A stretch of DNA of 56,673 nt from Mesorhizobium mediterraneum (GTDB lineage: Bacteria; Pseudomonadota; Alphaproteobacteria; Rhizobiales; Rhizobiaceae): contig NZ_NPKI01000036.1 in assembly GCF_002284565.1 (NCBI RefSeq), forward strand, positions 1 through 56,673, given 5' to 3'. Both the position numbers and the translations under genes were made by a program. Numbering within the stretch: the stretch's first letter is position 1; every line of letters begins with the position of its first letter. The notes beneath the pieces were generated by a model. It did no database searches, was not told the origin of the DNA, and was given only the letters and a program-made list of their open reading frames with translations. Of the stretch, positions 1 to 8,666 are shown in pieces.

Positions 1-1
1 G

Positions 2-746
2 ATCAGCGGGCGCAAATGGCTGGCGAGGCAAATATTGCCTGCCGATGAGCGCGCCGCCATCGAGCGCCACCTCGGCTTGATCAACCAGGTCAACGAGGCG
101 TTGACGGTGGTCGAGGCGGATATCGCGGTGCATGCCCTCCAGGACCCGACAATCCGCCGCCTAATGACGTTGCCCATCCTCGACGTCACCGTGGCTGGGA
201 GCGTTGCCGCGGCCAATCGGAGACATTCGGCGCTTCGGCGATCCACAGAGGCTTGTCGCCTATCTTGGCCTCAATCCCAGCGTGCGGCAGTCCGGTGAGG
301 GACCGGCCTATCATGGACGCATAACGAAGCAGGGCCGCGGCCATGCACGGGGAATGCTGGTCGAGGCGGCATGGGCGGCTGCCCGCTCACCGGGTCCTCT
401 GCGCGCCTTCTACAAGCGGATCGCCTCGCGTCGCGGGAAGCATATCGCGGCCGTCGCCACCGCGCGCAAGCTTGCGAAGATCATCTGGCACATGCTGAGC
501 AAAAATGCCGACTACATCTGGGCCCGGCCGGCCTTGCTCGCCCGCAAGTTCAGATCGGTCGAGCTGCGTGCCGGCCTCCCGACCAGCCATGCCAGGCGCG
601 GCACCGCCTTCGACTACAACATCCCGGCCAAGCGCGCCGAAGAACGATCCCGAGTCGAAAAGGCAGAAGCTGCCTATGCAGCAGAGACTTCCCGATGGCG
701 AACGAGGCCGGAAAGGCAGAAGGCTGTGGAAAAAGCCGCCGAATGA
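2..746 (+). pseudogene. IS110-family transposase, 3' part, frameshifted
   Basis: The reading frame is open from the window edge and encodes the middle and C-terminal Transposase_20 region of an IS110-type DEDD recombinase. The first piece is readable to about position 210. The homologous continuation, with the typical YLGLNPSVRQSG and GRITKQGRGHARGML motifs, then runs in another frame to a stop at 746. The two frames join by a single-base slip near 205-215, so the gene is inactive. Its N-terminal catalytic half lies outside the window. The IS3 remnant begins about 30 bp downstream, so the two fragments abut. Confidence 0.85.
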
Positions 747-773
747 GAAGAAGGGGCTATTCTACAACATCCG

Positions 774-1412
774 TCTGCATCGGCTTGCCGGGCGCAATGT
801 AATGCCATTCGACGCGGTTCTGATCTGCCCAGGCGAGGATGGCGTTCGAGGTGAACTCGCTGCCATTGTCGCTGACGATCATTCTCGGCCGGCCCCGCTC
901 GGTGATGAGCCGGTCCAATTCGCGGGCAACCCGCATGCCCGAGAGAGACGTATCAACGATGAGTGCCAGGCACTCTCTCGTGCAGTCGTCGACGACGGCC
1001 AGGATGCGGAAGCGGCGCCCGTCGGTGAGCTGGTCCGATACGAAGTCGAGCGACCAGCGCTCGTCGGGCCTCAGCGGCACCAGCATCGGCGCCCTGGTCC
1101 CGATCGCCCGCTTGCGGCCGCCGCGGCGGCGAACGGCGAGCTTCTCCTCCCGATAGAGCCGGAACACTTCTTGTGGTTCACGACCAGGCCCTCCCGCCTC
1201 AGCATCACGAGAAGACGCCGGTAGCCGAACCGGCGACGCTCCTGCGCGATCGCCTTCATCCGCTCGCGAACCTCGCGGTCGTCCGGCCTGCTGGTCTCGT
1301 AGCGAACCGTCATGCGGCAACAGCCGATGGCTTTACACGCCCGCCGTTCGCTCATCCCGAAGCCTTCCTTCAGGCGAGCGACAGCTTTCCGCTTGGCCGC
1401 GGGCGTCACCAT
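774..1412 (-). pseudogene. IS3-family OrfB transposase, truncated and frameshifted
   Basis: This is an rve/DDE integrase of the IS3 family. The N-terminal HTH_21-like part (GMSERRACKAIG) starts at 1412. A one-base loss near 1168 moves the frame, after which the catalytic core is readable: first Asp in WSLDFVSD, second Asp in IVSDNGSEF. The protein breaks off after APGKPMQ near 774, before the catalytic Glu, where the IS110 fragment begins. Its orfA partner lies at 2776-3034 on the same strand, separated from it by an inserted IS1111-type element. Confidence 0.85.
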
Positions 1413-1421
1413 TAATGGGAC

Positions 1422-1435
1422 GGTCCGCCCCGTCC
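1422..1435 (+). repeat. Left sub-terminal inverted repeat of IS1111-type element
   Basis: The sequence GGTCCGCCCCGTCC is the exact reverse complement of 2756-2769. It lies about 9 bp inside the left boundary of the inserted element. Confidence 0.8.
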
Positions 1436-1478
1436 TCCCGCAGCATCATTCGGGGCGGTCCCACCAAAGGAGGTTGCA

Positions 1479-2532
1479 ATGTCCCCACGCAATGCGCCGC
1501 GCCTTGCGGCAGTCTATGGAGTCGATATCGGCAAGAACATCTTTCACGTCGTCGGCCTGGACAGCGGCGGCGAGCCCATCCAGCGAGCTCGCTTCCGACG
1601 CGACACGCTGCTGCAATTCTTTGAACGAGCAGCGCCAGCGGTCGTGGGGATGGAGTCGTGCGCAGGGTCACAATGGATCGCCAGGAGACTGCATGCTCTG
1701 GGGCACAAGGTTCGCCTAATCCCAGCGCAGTTTGCCACTCGGCCGACGATGCGGTTCGCAGCAATCAAGAGCGAGGAACAAGCTGACCTCCAGGCGCTGC
1801 ATCGGGTACGCGACCAGATGATCGGCACGCGAACCCGTCTGATCAACCAGATGCGAGCGTTCTGCCTGGAATATGGAATCGCGTTGAGACAGGGAGCGGG
1901 CCTGTTCAAACTCGACCTGCCACTGGTTCTGGATGACGCGTCGAACGACCTCTCGTCGGCGATGCGCAAACTGCTCTCGGACCTGTTCGCCGACCTACGC
2001 CGGCTGGAGCGGCGCATCGACGACGTGACGAGGGAGATCGCTGGGATAGCAGATCGAGAAGATGTTGCCCGCCGGCTTATGACGATCCCCGGAATCGGAG
2101 CGCTGGGCGCCACCGCTAGCTTCGGCGATGGCCTCGGCATCGATAATGTCGCTCTTGTTCGACTTCACGTAGGGCTTCACGCTTCTTGCGGCCGTCGGCA
2201 ATGCGCGCCAGTTCCAGAAGGCCCGCGATCTGGCCGCTTGGCTGGGCCTTGTCCCGCGGGAACACTCGACCGGGGGCAAGCAGAAGCTCCTCGGCATCAG
2301 CAAGCGCGGGAATCGCTACGTCCGCAAGCTCCTCGTTCATGGCGCGCGGTCCTGCTTCCGACACCTGGATCGAACCCGGGATCGCCTTGGAAGCTGGCTT
2401 GATGGGCTGCAGAGCCGGATGCACCCGAACAAGGCCGTTGTCGCACTGGCCGCCAAGATGGCGCGCATTGTCTGGGTTGTCCTGACCAAGCCGGGAGCGC
2501 TCTACGAACGCAGGGATCCCGCATTCGCCTGA
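1479..2532 (+). pseudogene. IS110/IS1111-type transposase with a displaced inverted internal segment
   Basis: The N-terminus (VYGVDIGKNIFHVVGLD) and the C-terminal Transposase_20 region (LGISKRGNRYVRKLLVHGAR) are typical of IS1111-type DEDD recombinases, with a ribosome-binding site AAAGGAGG upstream. The 63-bp stretch encoding KPYVKSNKSDIIDAEAIAEA, which carries the second and third catalytic acidic residues, is missing at 1734/1735. It is found reversed at 2117-2179 inside the later part of the same gene. One extra base there also shifts the frame, so the true C-terminus is read in a different frame to the TGA at 2530-2532. The protein cannot be active. Confidence 0.9.
2117..2179 (-). other. 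63-bp inverted, displaced piece of the IS110 transposase gene
   Basis: Read on the minus strand, this segment encodes KPYVKSNKSDIIDAEAIAEA, the conserved DEDD-motif block that should lie between codons for IPAQF and TRPTMRF at 1734/1735. Its length is a multiple of three, so its removal keeps the upstream frame. Confidence 0.88.
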
Positions 2533-2755
2533 CGCTTCCGGCTCGATTGCAAGGCTCGGGAATAGCGATGACGAAACAGTGGATCAGCATGCCGTAAGTC
2601 CTGTGCAAAAAAGCGGGCTTCGTGCCCGAACCATTTATTGGGAACGGCGTGCGCGGATCTCATCATGGCCTGGCTGCAACAGCAGTCCACTTGCGAGAGG
2701 CCGGATACATTTATGCAACTGGAATCGTCATCGGCGATGTCGCGAACCCTTGCAC

Positions 2756-2769
2756 GGACGGGGCGGACC
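2756..2769 (+). repeat. Right sub-terminal inverted repeat of IS1111-type element
   Basis: GGACGGGGCGGACC is the exact reverse complement of 1422-1435 and lies about 6 bp inside the right boundary of the inserted element. Confidence 0.8.
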
Positions 2770-2775
2770 ATACAT

Positions 2776-3034
2776 TCTTTCCCACAAGATCCTTCAACGC
2801 GGCATTGTCGAGCATGGCGTCGGCCAGAAGCCGCTTCAGCCGCGTGTTCTCGTCCTCCAGAGCCTTCAGTCGCCGAGCCTCGGAGACATCCATCCCGCCG
2901 AAGCGGGCCTTCCAGTTGTAGATCGAGGCGTCGCTGACCCCGTGCTTGCGGCACAGATGGGCAACCGATACCCCCGCCTCATGTTCCTTCAAAATTCCGA
3001 TGATCTGCTCTTCAGAGAAGCGGCTGCGTTTCAT
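2776..3034 (-). pseudogene. IS3-family OrfA (HTH_Tnp_1), separated from its OrfB
   Basis: The start MKRSRFSEEQIIGILKEHEAG and the helix-turn-helix VAHLCRKHGVSDASIYNWK are those of an IS3-family OrfA, followed by a leucine-rich coiled coil (LKALEDENTRLKRLLADAML). The homology ends at KDLVGK exactly where the IS1111-type element is inserted. The downstream residues on this frame come from that element. It is the 5' partner of the OrfB remnant at 774-1412. Confidence 0.85.
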
Positions 3035-3102
3035 GTCCTGGTCCTCTCGATGGGCCAGAACGAACTTCAAACCGGATTAGATCAGAGGGGCAAGGTCACG
3101 AG

Positions 3103-3997
3103 CGTTACCAGCGTTCCGAGCGGGCCTTGGTGGCCACGCTTGCGGAGAGTATGTGCAGGGCGTTTCGACCCGCAAGGTCAAGGCGATCACGGAAGAGCTG
3201 TGCGGTCATTCGTTCTCGGCCTCATCTATCTCGGCCATCAACAAACGCCTGGACGAGAGCCTGAAAGCGTTTGCCGAGCGCCCGCTTCAAGAGCCTTTTT
3301 GCCTACCTCATCCTCGATGCTCGCTACGAGAAGGTGCGCGAAGCCGGCATCGTCATGAGCCAGGCGGTGCTGATCGCGGTTGGCATCGACTGGGACGGCC
3401 GGCGTCAGATCAAGCCGCTCGGCCTGGAGGGACTTTCTCGTCGGCTTGAAGGCGCGCGGCCTCAAGGGCGTCGAGCTGGTCGTGTCTGACGATCATGCCG
3501 GCCTGGTCGCGGCGATCGGCGAGGTGATCCCGGAGGCGGTATGGCAGCGCTGCTACGTGCACTTCCTCAGGAATGCGCCCGATCACCTGCCGAGAAAGCA
3601 TGGCGACGATTGCCTGCAGGAACTGCGCTGGCTCTACGACCGGCGCGATCTCGCCGAGGCCAAGGCCGATCTCGCCGCATGGCTTTCCAAATGGTCGGCC
3701 CGCTACCCACGACTGACGACGTGGGTGGAGGAGACCATCGAGTACACGCTGACCTTCTTTCGTCTGCCACGCCAGCACCACAAGCATCTCAAGAGCACCA
3801 ACATGCTTGAACGGCTCAACGAGGAAATCCGGCGCCGCACTTATGTCGTGCGGATCTTTCCAAACTCACAGAGCTGCCTGCGCCTCGTCAGGCCGCTGGC
3901 CGTGGAAACCAACGAAAACTGGATGGAGGCCAACCGCTACATCAACATGGACGACCTGCGCGAGCACAAGAAGCTCGCTCTGCGCCAAGCCGCATGA
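3103..3997 (+). pseudogene. IS256-family transposase, 5'-truncated with several frameshifts
   Basis: The protein is of the ISRm3/IS256 type (Transposase_mut). Readable pieces are VQGVSTRKVKAITEELCG, then LILDARYEKVREAG (first Asp), VVSDDHAGL (second Asp), and NMLERLNEEIRRRT (catalytic Glu), ending at a TGA at 3995-3997. At least three frame changes are needed to follow it, near 3147, 3290 and 3420. The N-terminus is lost at the junction with the IS3 element. Confidence 0.85.
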
Positions 3998-4334
3998 CCA
4001 GCACCATGGCCGCCCCTTTTTGCAGAACTTGACGCACACAACCGTAGGTTAGTTCGATGCACGAAGGAGGCGTGACCGAATCCCATCATAGAAGGCGGCC
4101 GAAAAGCTTATCGTCGGTATCCGGCCGCGACAGGCGAGAGCATCGGAGCCACTCGGGTCCGGACCTATCTGCTCCTGGTATCGATTCAGGCAACATGGGC
4201 ACATGGGCGATCGCCGGGCGCCGAACGCGCAACCGCCGGAATATCAGCAGAAAGGAATTGGGTGGCATCGATGCGAAATTGATGGCTTGGCATCGCGCTG
4301 ACGAGCACAGCCGGCGGGACTAATTAGGGACAGT
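3998..4334. other. Gene-poor stretch
   Basis: The first 60 bp are probably the right end of the IS256 copy. No further gene, repeat or RNA could be recognised here. Confidence 0.4.
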
Positions 4335-4465
4335 CTCAAGGTTTTGGATTGCGGTCCGGGGATCCCTGGCGCAATCGCGTTAGGCCGGTTTCGTATTCAT
4401 CCGTCGAGAGATAGTCGAGCGCGGTATGCAGGCGCTGCCTGTTGTAGACCCGCTCGATGAATTTG
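4335..4465 (-). pseudogene. IS3-family transposase, C-terminal fragment
   Basis: The minus strand encodes KFIERVYNRQRLHTALDY followed by LSTDEYE and a stop at 4335-4337. This is the usual end of IS3-group OrfB integrases. The rest of the gene is absent; upstream the homology stops near 4465. Confidence 0.6.
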
Positions 4466-5007
4466 GACGATGCTCTTCTTAGCATCGATCATATCCACGA
4501 CAGCTTCGGCCATCAACTTCTTCGTCCTTCAGCGTACGCAGCCTTGGGATTATCATGCAGCCTTTGGATTATCATAAGGGTTGCCATTCCGGCTCATGCT
4601 CGGCTGGATGCGATGCGCCGCAATCTCGGCAGCCACAAGGAGGACACCATGAACGAGCCAGGTAATACGGGATGCTGCTAAGGGCAACGGAATTGCTGCC
4701 CTCCGGAAGCAGTTTCATCTGAGAACCAGATGGCCGCAATACAAAGACTGAATTTGACGTAAACCCCGCGGCAATTGAAAATCAACTGACTAATTAAGAG
4801 CCGAATTGCAGACGGGAGGATGAGCGTTCTTGGTAAAACGCTGGCACTTAATGTAGGCGAACTCGGTCGGGCGCTATCTTTTGTTGCCGCCCTGCTTCGT
4901 CGTGGTCCTCGGGCGGGGCTGTCGCCCGCGGCGGCGATTTTGAAGCCTCGATTTCCAGTGAGGCGTCCTTCTAGAACTTGGCGATTTGCGTGAAGGGGGT
5001 AGGATCT
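4466..5007. other. Intergenic region upstream of the serine hydrolase
   Basis: No gene could be recognised. The notable content is the 41-bp element at 4721-4761, which recurs at 6902-6942 in front of the ABC transporter, and the ribosome-binding site of the hydrolase. Confidence 0.4.
4721..4761 (+). promoter_or_regulatory. Repeated promoter-like element, copy 1
   Basis: This 41-bp stretch matches 6902-6942 at 33 of 41 positions and ends in the identical 15-mer ACTGAATTTGACGTA. TTGACG resembles a sigma-70 -35 hexamer. Each copy is the only conserved block upstream of its transcription unit (hydrolase at 5008, ABC operon at 7065). A shared promoter/operator is inferred, and no regulator is identified. 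Confidence 0.5.
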
Positions 5008-6141
5008 ATGCGATCATCTATTGATGCGATCATCGAGGGCAAGCTCAAGGAATTTTCGATTCCAGGCTCAGCAGTTGGGATCGTGCAAGATGGCAGGCTT
5101 GTTTGGGCGAAGGGTTATGGATGGGCAGATGTGACACGCAACGTTCCGATGACGCCCAAAACCATCATGAATATCGGCTCCGTCTCCAAGACAATTACTG
5201 CAACAGCCGTGATGCAGCTTTGGGAACAAGGGTTAATTGACCTGGATGCGGATGTCAGTAGGTATCTTCCCTATCAGGTCGTCAATCCGAAACACCCATC
5301 GCTGGCCATCACAGCACGGCGGCTCTTGAATCATCGCTCGTCAATCCGAGACGGGAAGTCTTACTCGGACAGCTACGCCTGCGGCGATCCGACGGTTGCT
5401 CTTGGGGACTGGCTCAAGGCATACCTAACGCCAGGAGGGGTCTATTTTGACGCCAACGACAATTTCCACGGGTGGGCGCCCGGCAAACTCGATCCGGATC
5501 ACCCCGGCGGGTATTGCAATGTTGCTTATGGCCTGCTCGGCCACCTTGTCGAGTGCGTAGCTGGCGCGCACTTCACCGAATATTGCGCCGACCACATCTT
5601 CACCCCCTTGGGCATGAACAGCACTGGCTGGTATGTGCGCGATATTAACATTAACCGGCATGCAGTTCTCTATAGCAGGGGCACCAAAGAAAAGTGGGAG
5701 GGGGGCGGGCAGGCCTTTTCCTCCCGATTTGCAGTTCCTAGCTTGACAATTGATGAGCTTACGCCGGGGAGCCGGATGCAGCTTTGCCTCTACAGTTACC
5801 CCACCTATATGGAGGGACTAGCGCGGACGAGCATTGAGGAACTGTCGCTCTTTCTCGCCACCTATGGAAACCGAGGCGGAAATCAGTTGCTGAAAGATTC
5901 AACCATCAACCTGATGCTCTCTCAAGTCCACGATGGTCGCCCCCTCTGCTGGCACAAATTCATCCTTGAAAATGGTGATGTTATTTGGGGGCACGCTGGC
6001 AGCGATCCTGGTGTCAGGACTTTTATGGGCTTGCGTGAAAAGGACGGGACTGGCGCAATCCTCTATTTCAATGGGGACGACATTGGTGACAGCAGAGAGG
6101 TCCTTATCGAAAGCCTTTTCTGCAATGCCAGCACCCTTTGA
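5008..6141 (+). CDS. Class C beta-lactamase-type serine hydrolase
   Basis: The 377-residue product belongs to the beta-lactamase/penicillin-binding-protein-like serine hydrolase family (PF00144), which includes D-aminopeptidases, esterases and peptidases. Visible motifs are SVSK (SxxK nucleophile, residues about 58-61), YCNVAYG around residues 169-175 (Tyr-x-Asn) and HAGSDPG near residue 330 in place of the KTG box. No signal peptide is seen, so a cytoplasmic location is inferred. The ATG at 5008 is chosen because GAAGGGGG precedes it; a TTG at 4978 is the alternative. It lies on the same strand as the peptide importer downstream and shares the repeated upstream element, which suggests a role in hydrolysing an imported peptide or amide. 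Substrate unknown. Confidence 0.85.
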   Translation: MRSSIDAIIEGKLKEFSIPGSAVGIVQDGRLVWAKGYGWADVTRNVPMTPKTIMNIGSVSKTITATAVMQLWEQGLIDLDADVSRYLPYQVVNPKHPSLAITARRLLNHRSSIRDGKSYSDSYACGDPTVALGDWLKAYLTPGGVYFDANDNFHGWAPGKLDPDHPGGYCNVAYGLLGHLVECVAGAHFTEYCADHIFTPLGMNSTGWYVRDININRHAVLYSRGTKEKWEGGGQAFSSRFAVPSLTIDELTPGSRMQLCLYSYPTYMEGLARTSIEELSLFLATYGNRGGNQLLKDSTINLMLSQVHDGRPLCWHKFILENGDVIWGHAGSDPGVRTFMGLREKDGTGAILYFNGDDIGDSREVLIESLFCNASTL

Positions 6142-6266
6142 CGTCGTTTCCGCGTGACCGTTGGGACGCGCGTTATTCACGAAATGCTATCAGGAACGAG
6201 GTGCTGGTTCAATCGGGTATGCTGGTGCTCCGGCTCGACGGCGCGCACCAGGCGCTCGTGAACTAA

Positions 6267-6520
6267 GCCCGCTTTTCTTCGACAGGCTCGGCGGTCTCGC
6301 CATACGCTTCGCCCCTCGGAGCAGGCAGGCCACTGGGCTGTGACAGGCCGCTGCCCTTGCTGGCAGCAGGCTTTGTCGGTGGCCCTTCCAGGTGGCGCGG
6401 TGTGGGCGGCACTTTCCTTCTAGGCCCGCCGCGGCGGATGCCGGCCGCCTCTGACAGCGGGCCTTTGCCTTCCGATCCACCCCGCTTCCCGGGGAAGGAC
6501 CCGCGAAGCGGAGGCGAGTG
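6267..6520 (+). other. Conserved GC-rich leader element, copy A
   Basis: Box 1 (GCCCGCTTTTCTT, 6267-6279) is followed 137 bp later by box 2 (TAGGCCCGCCGCGGC, 6421-6435). Both boxes recur in the same order at 42609-42740 and 43646-43796. Copy A lies directly upstream of the ardC remnant. The region has no credible reading frame and is rich in short inverted repeats. It may be a structured leader or a single-strand promoter; this is an inference. Confidence 0.5.
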
Positions 6521-6587
6521 TCATGCGCGAGAACGGCAAACTGTGCCCGTGCCGAGGCTGATGGAAAGACGGGTGGGCCACCAAAGG

Positions 6588-6850
6588 CGAGCGTTTATTC
6601 CGAAATTACCGTTCGCATCATCGCCGATCTGGGGGCTGCGTGCCATGCGTTAAGCTTGGGGCAGGGCGAAGGCGGCCTTCGAACTGCCGAAGAACGCCGC
6701 CACCAGCCGCACCTATTCCGGCATCAACATCCTGATCCTGTGGGGCGCGGTGATCGAGCGCGGTTACCCGGCTAGAACTGGCTGATCTTTCGGTAGGCGC
6801 TCCTTTGGCGGCAATGTCAGGACGGGCGAGCACGGTGGTCTTCAACAGAG
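6588..6850 (+). pseudogene. ardC: ardC-type antirestriction gene, N-terminal remnant
   Basis: One frame gives VYSEITVRIIADLGA and the next gives AAFELPKNAATSRTYSGINI followed by LILWGAVIERGYPA. These are characteristic of the N-terminal domain of ArdC-like single-strand DNA binding antirestriction proteins (DUF1738/ArdC_N) of conjugative elements. Frameshifts near 6655 and a stop near 6780 break it, and the C-terminal metallopeptidase domain is absent. Its presence marks the surrounding DNA as derived from a conjugative element. Confidence 0.7.
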
Positions 6851-6901
6851 GAAAGGCCCAGGATACTTCGTATCAACAATCCAGATCGCTCTGAGTTATC
6901 G

Positions 6902-6942
6902 CAAAACCAGATGGCAACGATACCCAAACTGAATTTGACGTA
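6902..6942 (+). promoter_or_regulatory. Repeated promoter-like element, copy 2
   Basis: This copy matches 4721-4761 at 33 of 41 positions. With TTGACG as -35, a weak -10-like GAGCAT/CATAGAT lies at about 17 bp spacing. It is 120 bp upstream of the substrate-binding protein gene. Confidence 0.5.
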
Positions 6943-6950
6943 GGCCGCGG

Positions 6951-6986
6951 CGCGACGGAGCATAGATCGCGCGACGGAGCATAGAT
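6951..6986 (+). repeat. Two tandem 17-bp direct repeats, 19-bp period
   Basis: CGCGACGGAGCATAGAT occurs at 6951-6967 and again at 6970-6986, between the repeated promoter-like element and the ABC operon. It could be an operator pair or a simple duplication. Confidence 0.6.
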
Positions 6987-7064
6987 TGCATGAATGCTCC
7001 TCTTGGCAAGTATCTGACCGATAGGCGTGATAAACGGCGCTATGGCAAAAAGGGGAAATGAACC

Positions 7065-8666
7065 ATGATCTCTCGACGTGAAATGATCAAGGCGGGTTTG
7101 GCCGCCGGAGCGGCTATGTCGATCCCCTCAGTCCTGAGGGCACAAACAGCACCAACCGACGCGCGGACGGTCCGCATGGTGATGGGCGACCTCAGCACGT
7201 TCGATCCGATCGTTACGACGGCTACCATGACCGGCAATCATGGCTTGGCGATTTACGACATGCTGTTTTCGCTTGATTCCAAATTGATTCCACAACCGCA
7301 AATGGTGGGGAAGTGGGCCGTTTCCGATGACAAGAAAGCTTATACGTTCGAGCTGCGGGATGGTCTGGGCTGGCATGATGGCACCCCCGTCACCGCGACG
7401 GACTGTGTCGCCTCGATCCGTCGCTGGGGCCAGGTGCCTTCTGGCGGAAAGCTGATCATGGAACGAGCCAGCGATATCTCGGCGCAGGACGATAAAACAT
7501 TCATAATCTCACTCAAGGAGCCGATGGGGCTTCTTATCGAAATCCTAGCGGGAGCGGTCACGCCGGTCTTGTACATCATGCGCGAAAAGGACGCGAGTCT
7601 CGCTGCCACAGAGCAGGTGACCGCGAACATCGGATCTGGTCCGTTCAAGTTTAACCATGCTCTTGCTAAGCCGGGCGCCAGCTTCACCTACGACCGCAAT
7701 GAAAAGTATGTACCCCGCCACGAGCCGACAGACGGGTTCGCGGGCGGGAAGGTCGTCAACGTCGATCGCGTTATCTGGGAAAATATCACTGATCAGCAGA
7801 CTGCCTTTGCGGCCTTGCAGGCGGGCGAGGTCGATTTTCACTTATTGCCACCCGCCGATCTTTACCCAGCGATTGAGAGCGATACTAACCTTGCACTGCA
7901 GGTTCTTAACAAGGCGGGCGATGTATATTTCATGCGCATGAACTGCCTGCAGAAGCCGTTCGACAACGTCAAGGCACGCCAAGCAATGCTTCACCTGATC
8001 GATCAGGAGGCATTTATGCGTACTTCGTTTCCCGCAGAATACACCCGCACCATCACTTCGTTTTTCGGAAACCAAACGCCCTATACCAACGACGAAAATA
8101 CGGGGTGGTACAAGAAGGGCGGTGATCAGGAAAAAGCCAAGCAGCTCGTCAAGGAGGCGGGATATGCGGGCGAGAAAGTCGTTATCCTGCAGCGCACGGA
8201 CTGGGCGGAGGCCGGCAATTGTGCGCAGCTCTTGGCGGTCACTCTGCGCAAGATTGGGGTCAATGCCGAGCTTGCGCCGGGCGATTCGGCCTTAAATGGC
8301 GCCCGCCTAAGGAACAAGGGCTCCGTTGAGAACGACGGCTGGAGCATTTTCATCACGTCCGAGTCCGATTATGAGCGCAGCACTACGCTCAGTAATCCCA
8401 CTCTGACCGCGAATGGCGAGCAGGGTTGGTGGGGCTGGCCGCAGAGCGATGAGTATGAGGCTCTTCGGGCCAAATGGGCGAATGTCGAAACACTCGAAGA
8501 GCGCCAGGCACTGGCGCGCGAGATGCAACGTATACAGTGGGACATCGCGGGCACCGTTCTACTGGGATCAGTTCTCTCGCCAATCGCGCGCCGCAAGACG
8601 CTCACTGGTCTGATCGAAATGCCGTCGCTCACAGCGATGTGGAACATGCAGAAGGTTCCCGCCTAG
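7065..8666 (+). CDS. Peptide ABC transporter substrate-binding protein (SBP_bac_5)
   Basis: The 533-residue protein is a periplasmic family 5 extracellular solute-binding protein of the DppA/OppA type. It begins with a signal resembling a Tat leader (SRREMIKAG, then a hydrophobic Ala-rich stretch ending near SVLRAQ). Family hallmarks include the early LSTFDPIVTT segment, the WHDGTPVTATD block near residue 103-113 and the LAREMQRIQWDIAG segment before the C-terminus. It is the first gene of a tightly packed importer operon (two permeases, two ATPases). The permease start codon overlaps its TAG stop by one base. The ligand cannot be read from sequence; a di- or oligopeptide is the family norm. 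Confidence 0.92.
   Translation: MISRREMIKAGLAAGAAMSIPSVLRAQTAPTDARTVRMVMGDLSTFDPIVTTATMTGNHGLAIYDMLFSLDSKLIPQPQMVGKWAVSDDKKAYTFELRDGLGWHDGTPVTATDCVASIRRWGQVPSGGKLIMERASDISAQDDKTFIISLKEPMGLLIEILAGAVTPVLYIMREKDASLAATEQVTANIGSGPFKFNHALAKPGASFTYDRNEKYVPRHEPTDGFAGGKVVNVDRVIWENITDQQTAFAALQAGEVDFHLLPPADLYPAIESDTNLALQVLNKAGDVYFMRMNCLQKPFDNVKARQAMLHLIDQEAFMRTSFPAEYTRTITSFFGNQTPYTNDENTGWYKKGGDQEKAKQLVKEAGYAGEKVVILQRTDWAEAGNCAQLLAVTLRKIGVNAELAPGDSALNGARLRNKGSVENDGWSIFITSESDYERSTTLSNPTLTANGEQGWWGWPQSDEYEALRAKWANVETLEERQALAREMQRIQWDIAGTVLLGSVLSPIARRKTLTGLIEMPSLTAMWNMQKVPA

Larger units (their letters stand above)
1411..2775 (+). mobile_element. IS1111-type (IS110 family) element nested in an IS3 element
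   Basis: The IS3 sequence is interrupted after position 1413 and resumes at 2776. Removing this segment rejoins orfA and orfB of the IS3 element in the normal order and spacing. The segment carries an IS110-family transposase and a 14-bp perfect inverted repeat just inside each end (1422-1435 and 2756-2769), which is the sub-terminal repeat arrangement typical of the IS1111 subgroup. The exact ends are uncertain by about 3 bp because the triplet att occurs on both sides. No longer target duplication is seen, as expected for this group. Confidence 0.8.

Noticed and set aside
4721..4761. A nod box or NifA/sigma-54 promoter in the repeated element
   Set aside because: The conserved nod-box ATC blocks and the TGGCAC-N5-TTGC spacing are not present in either copy.
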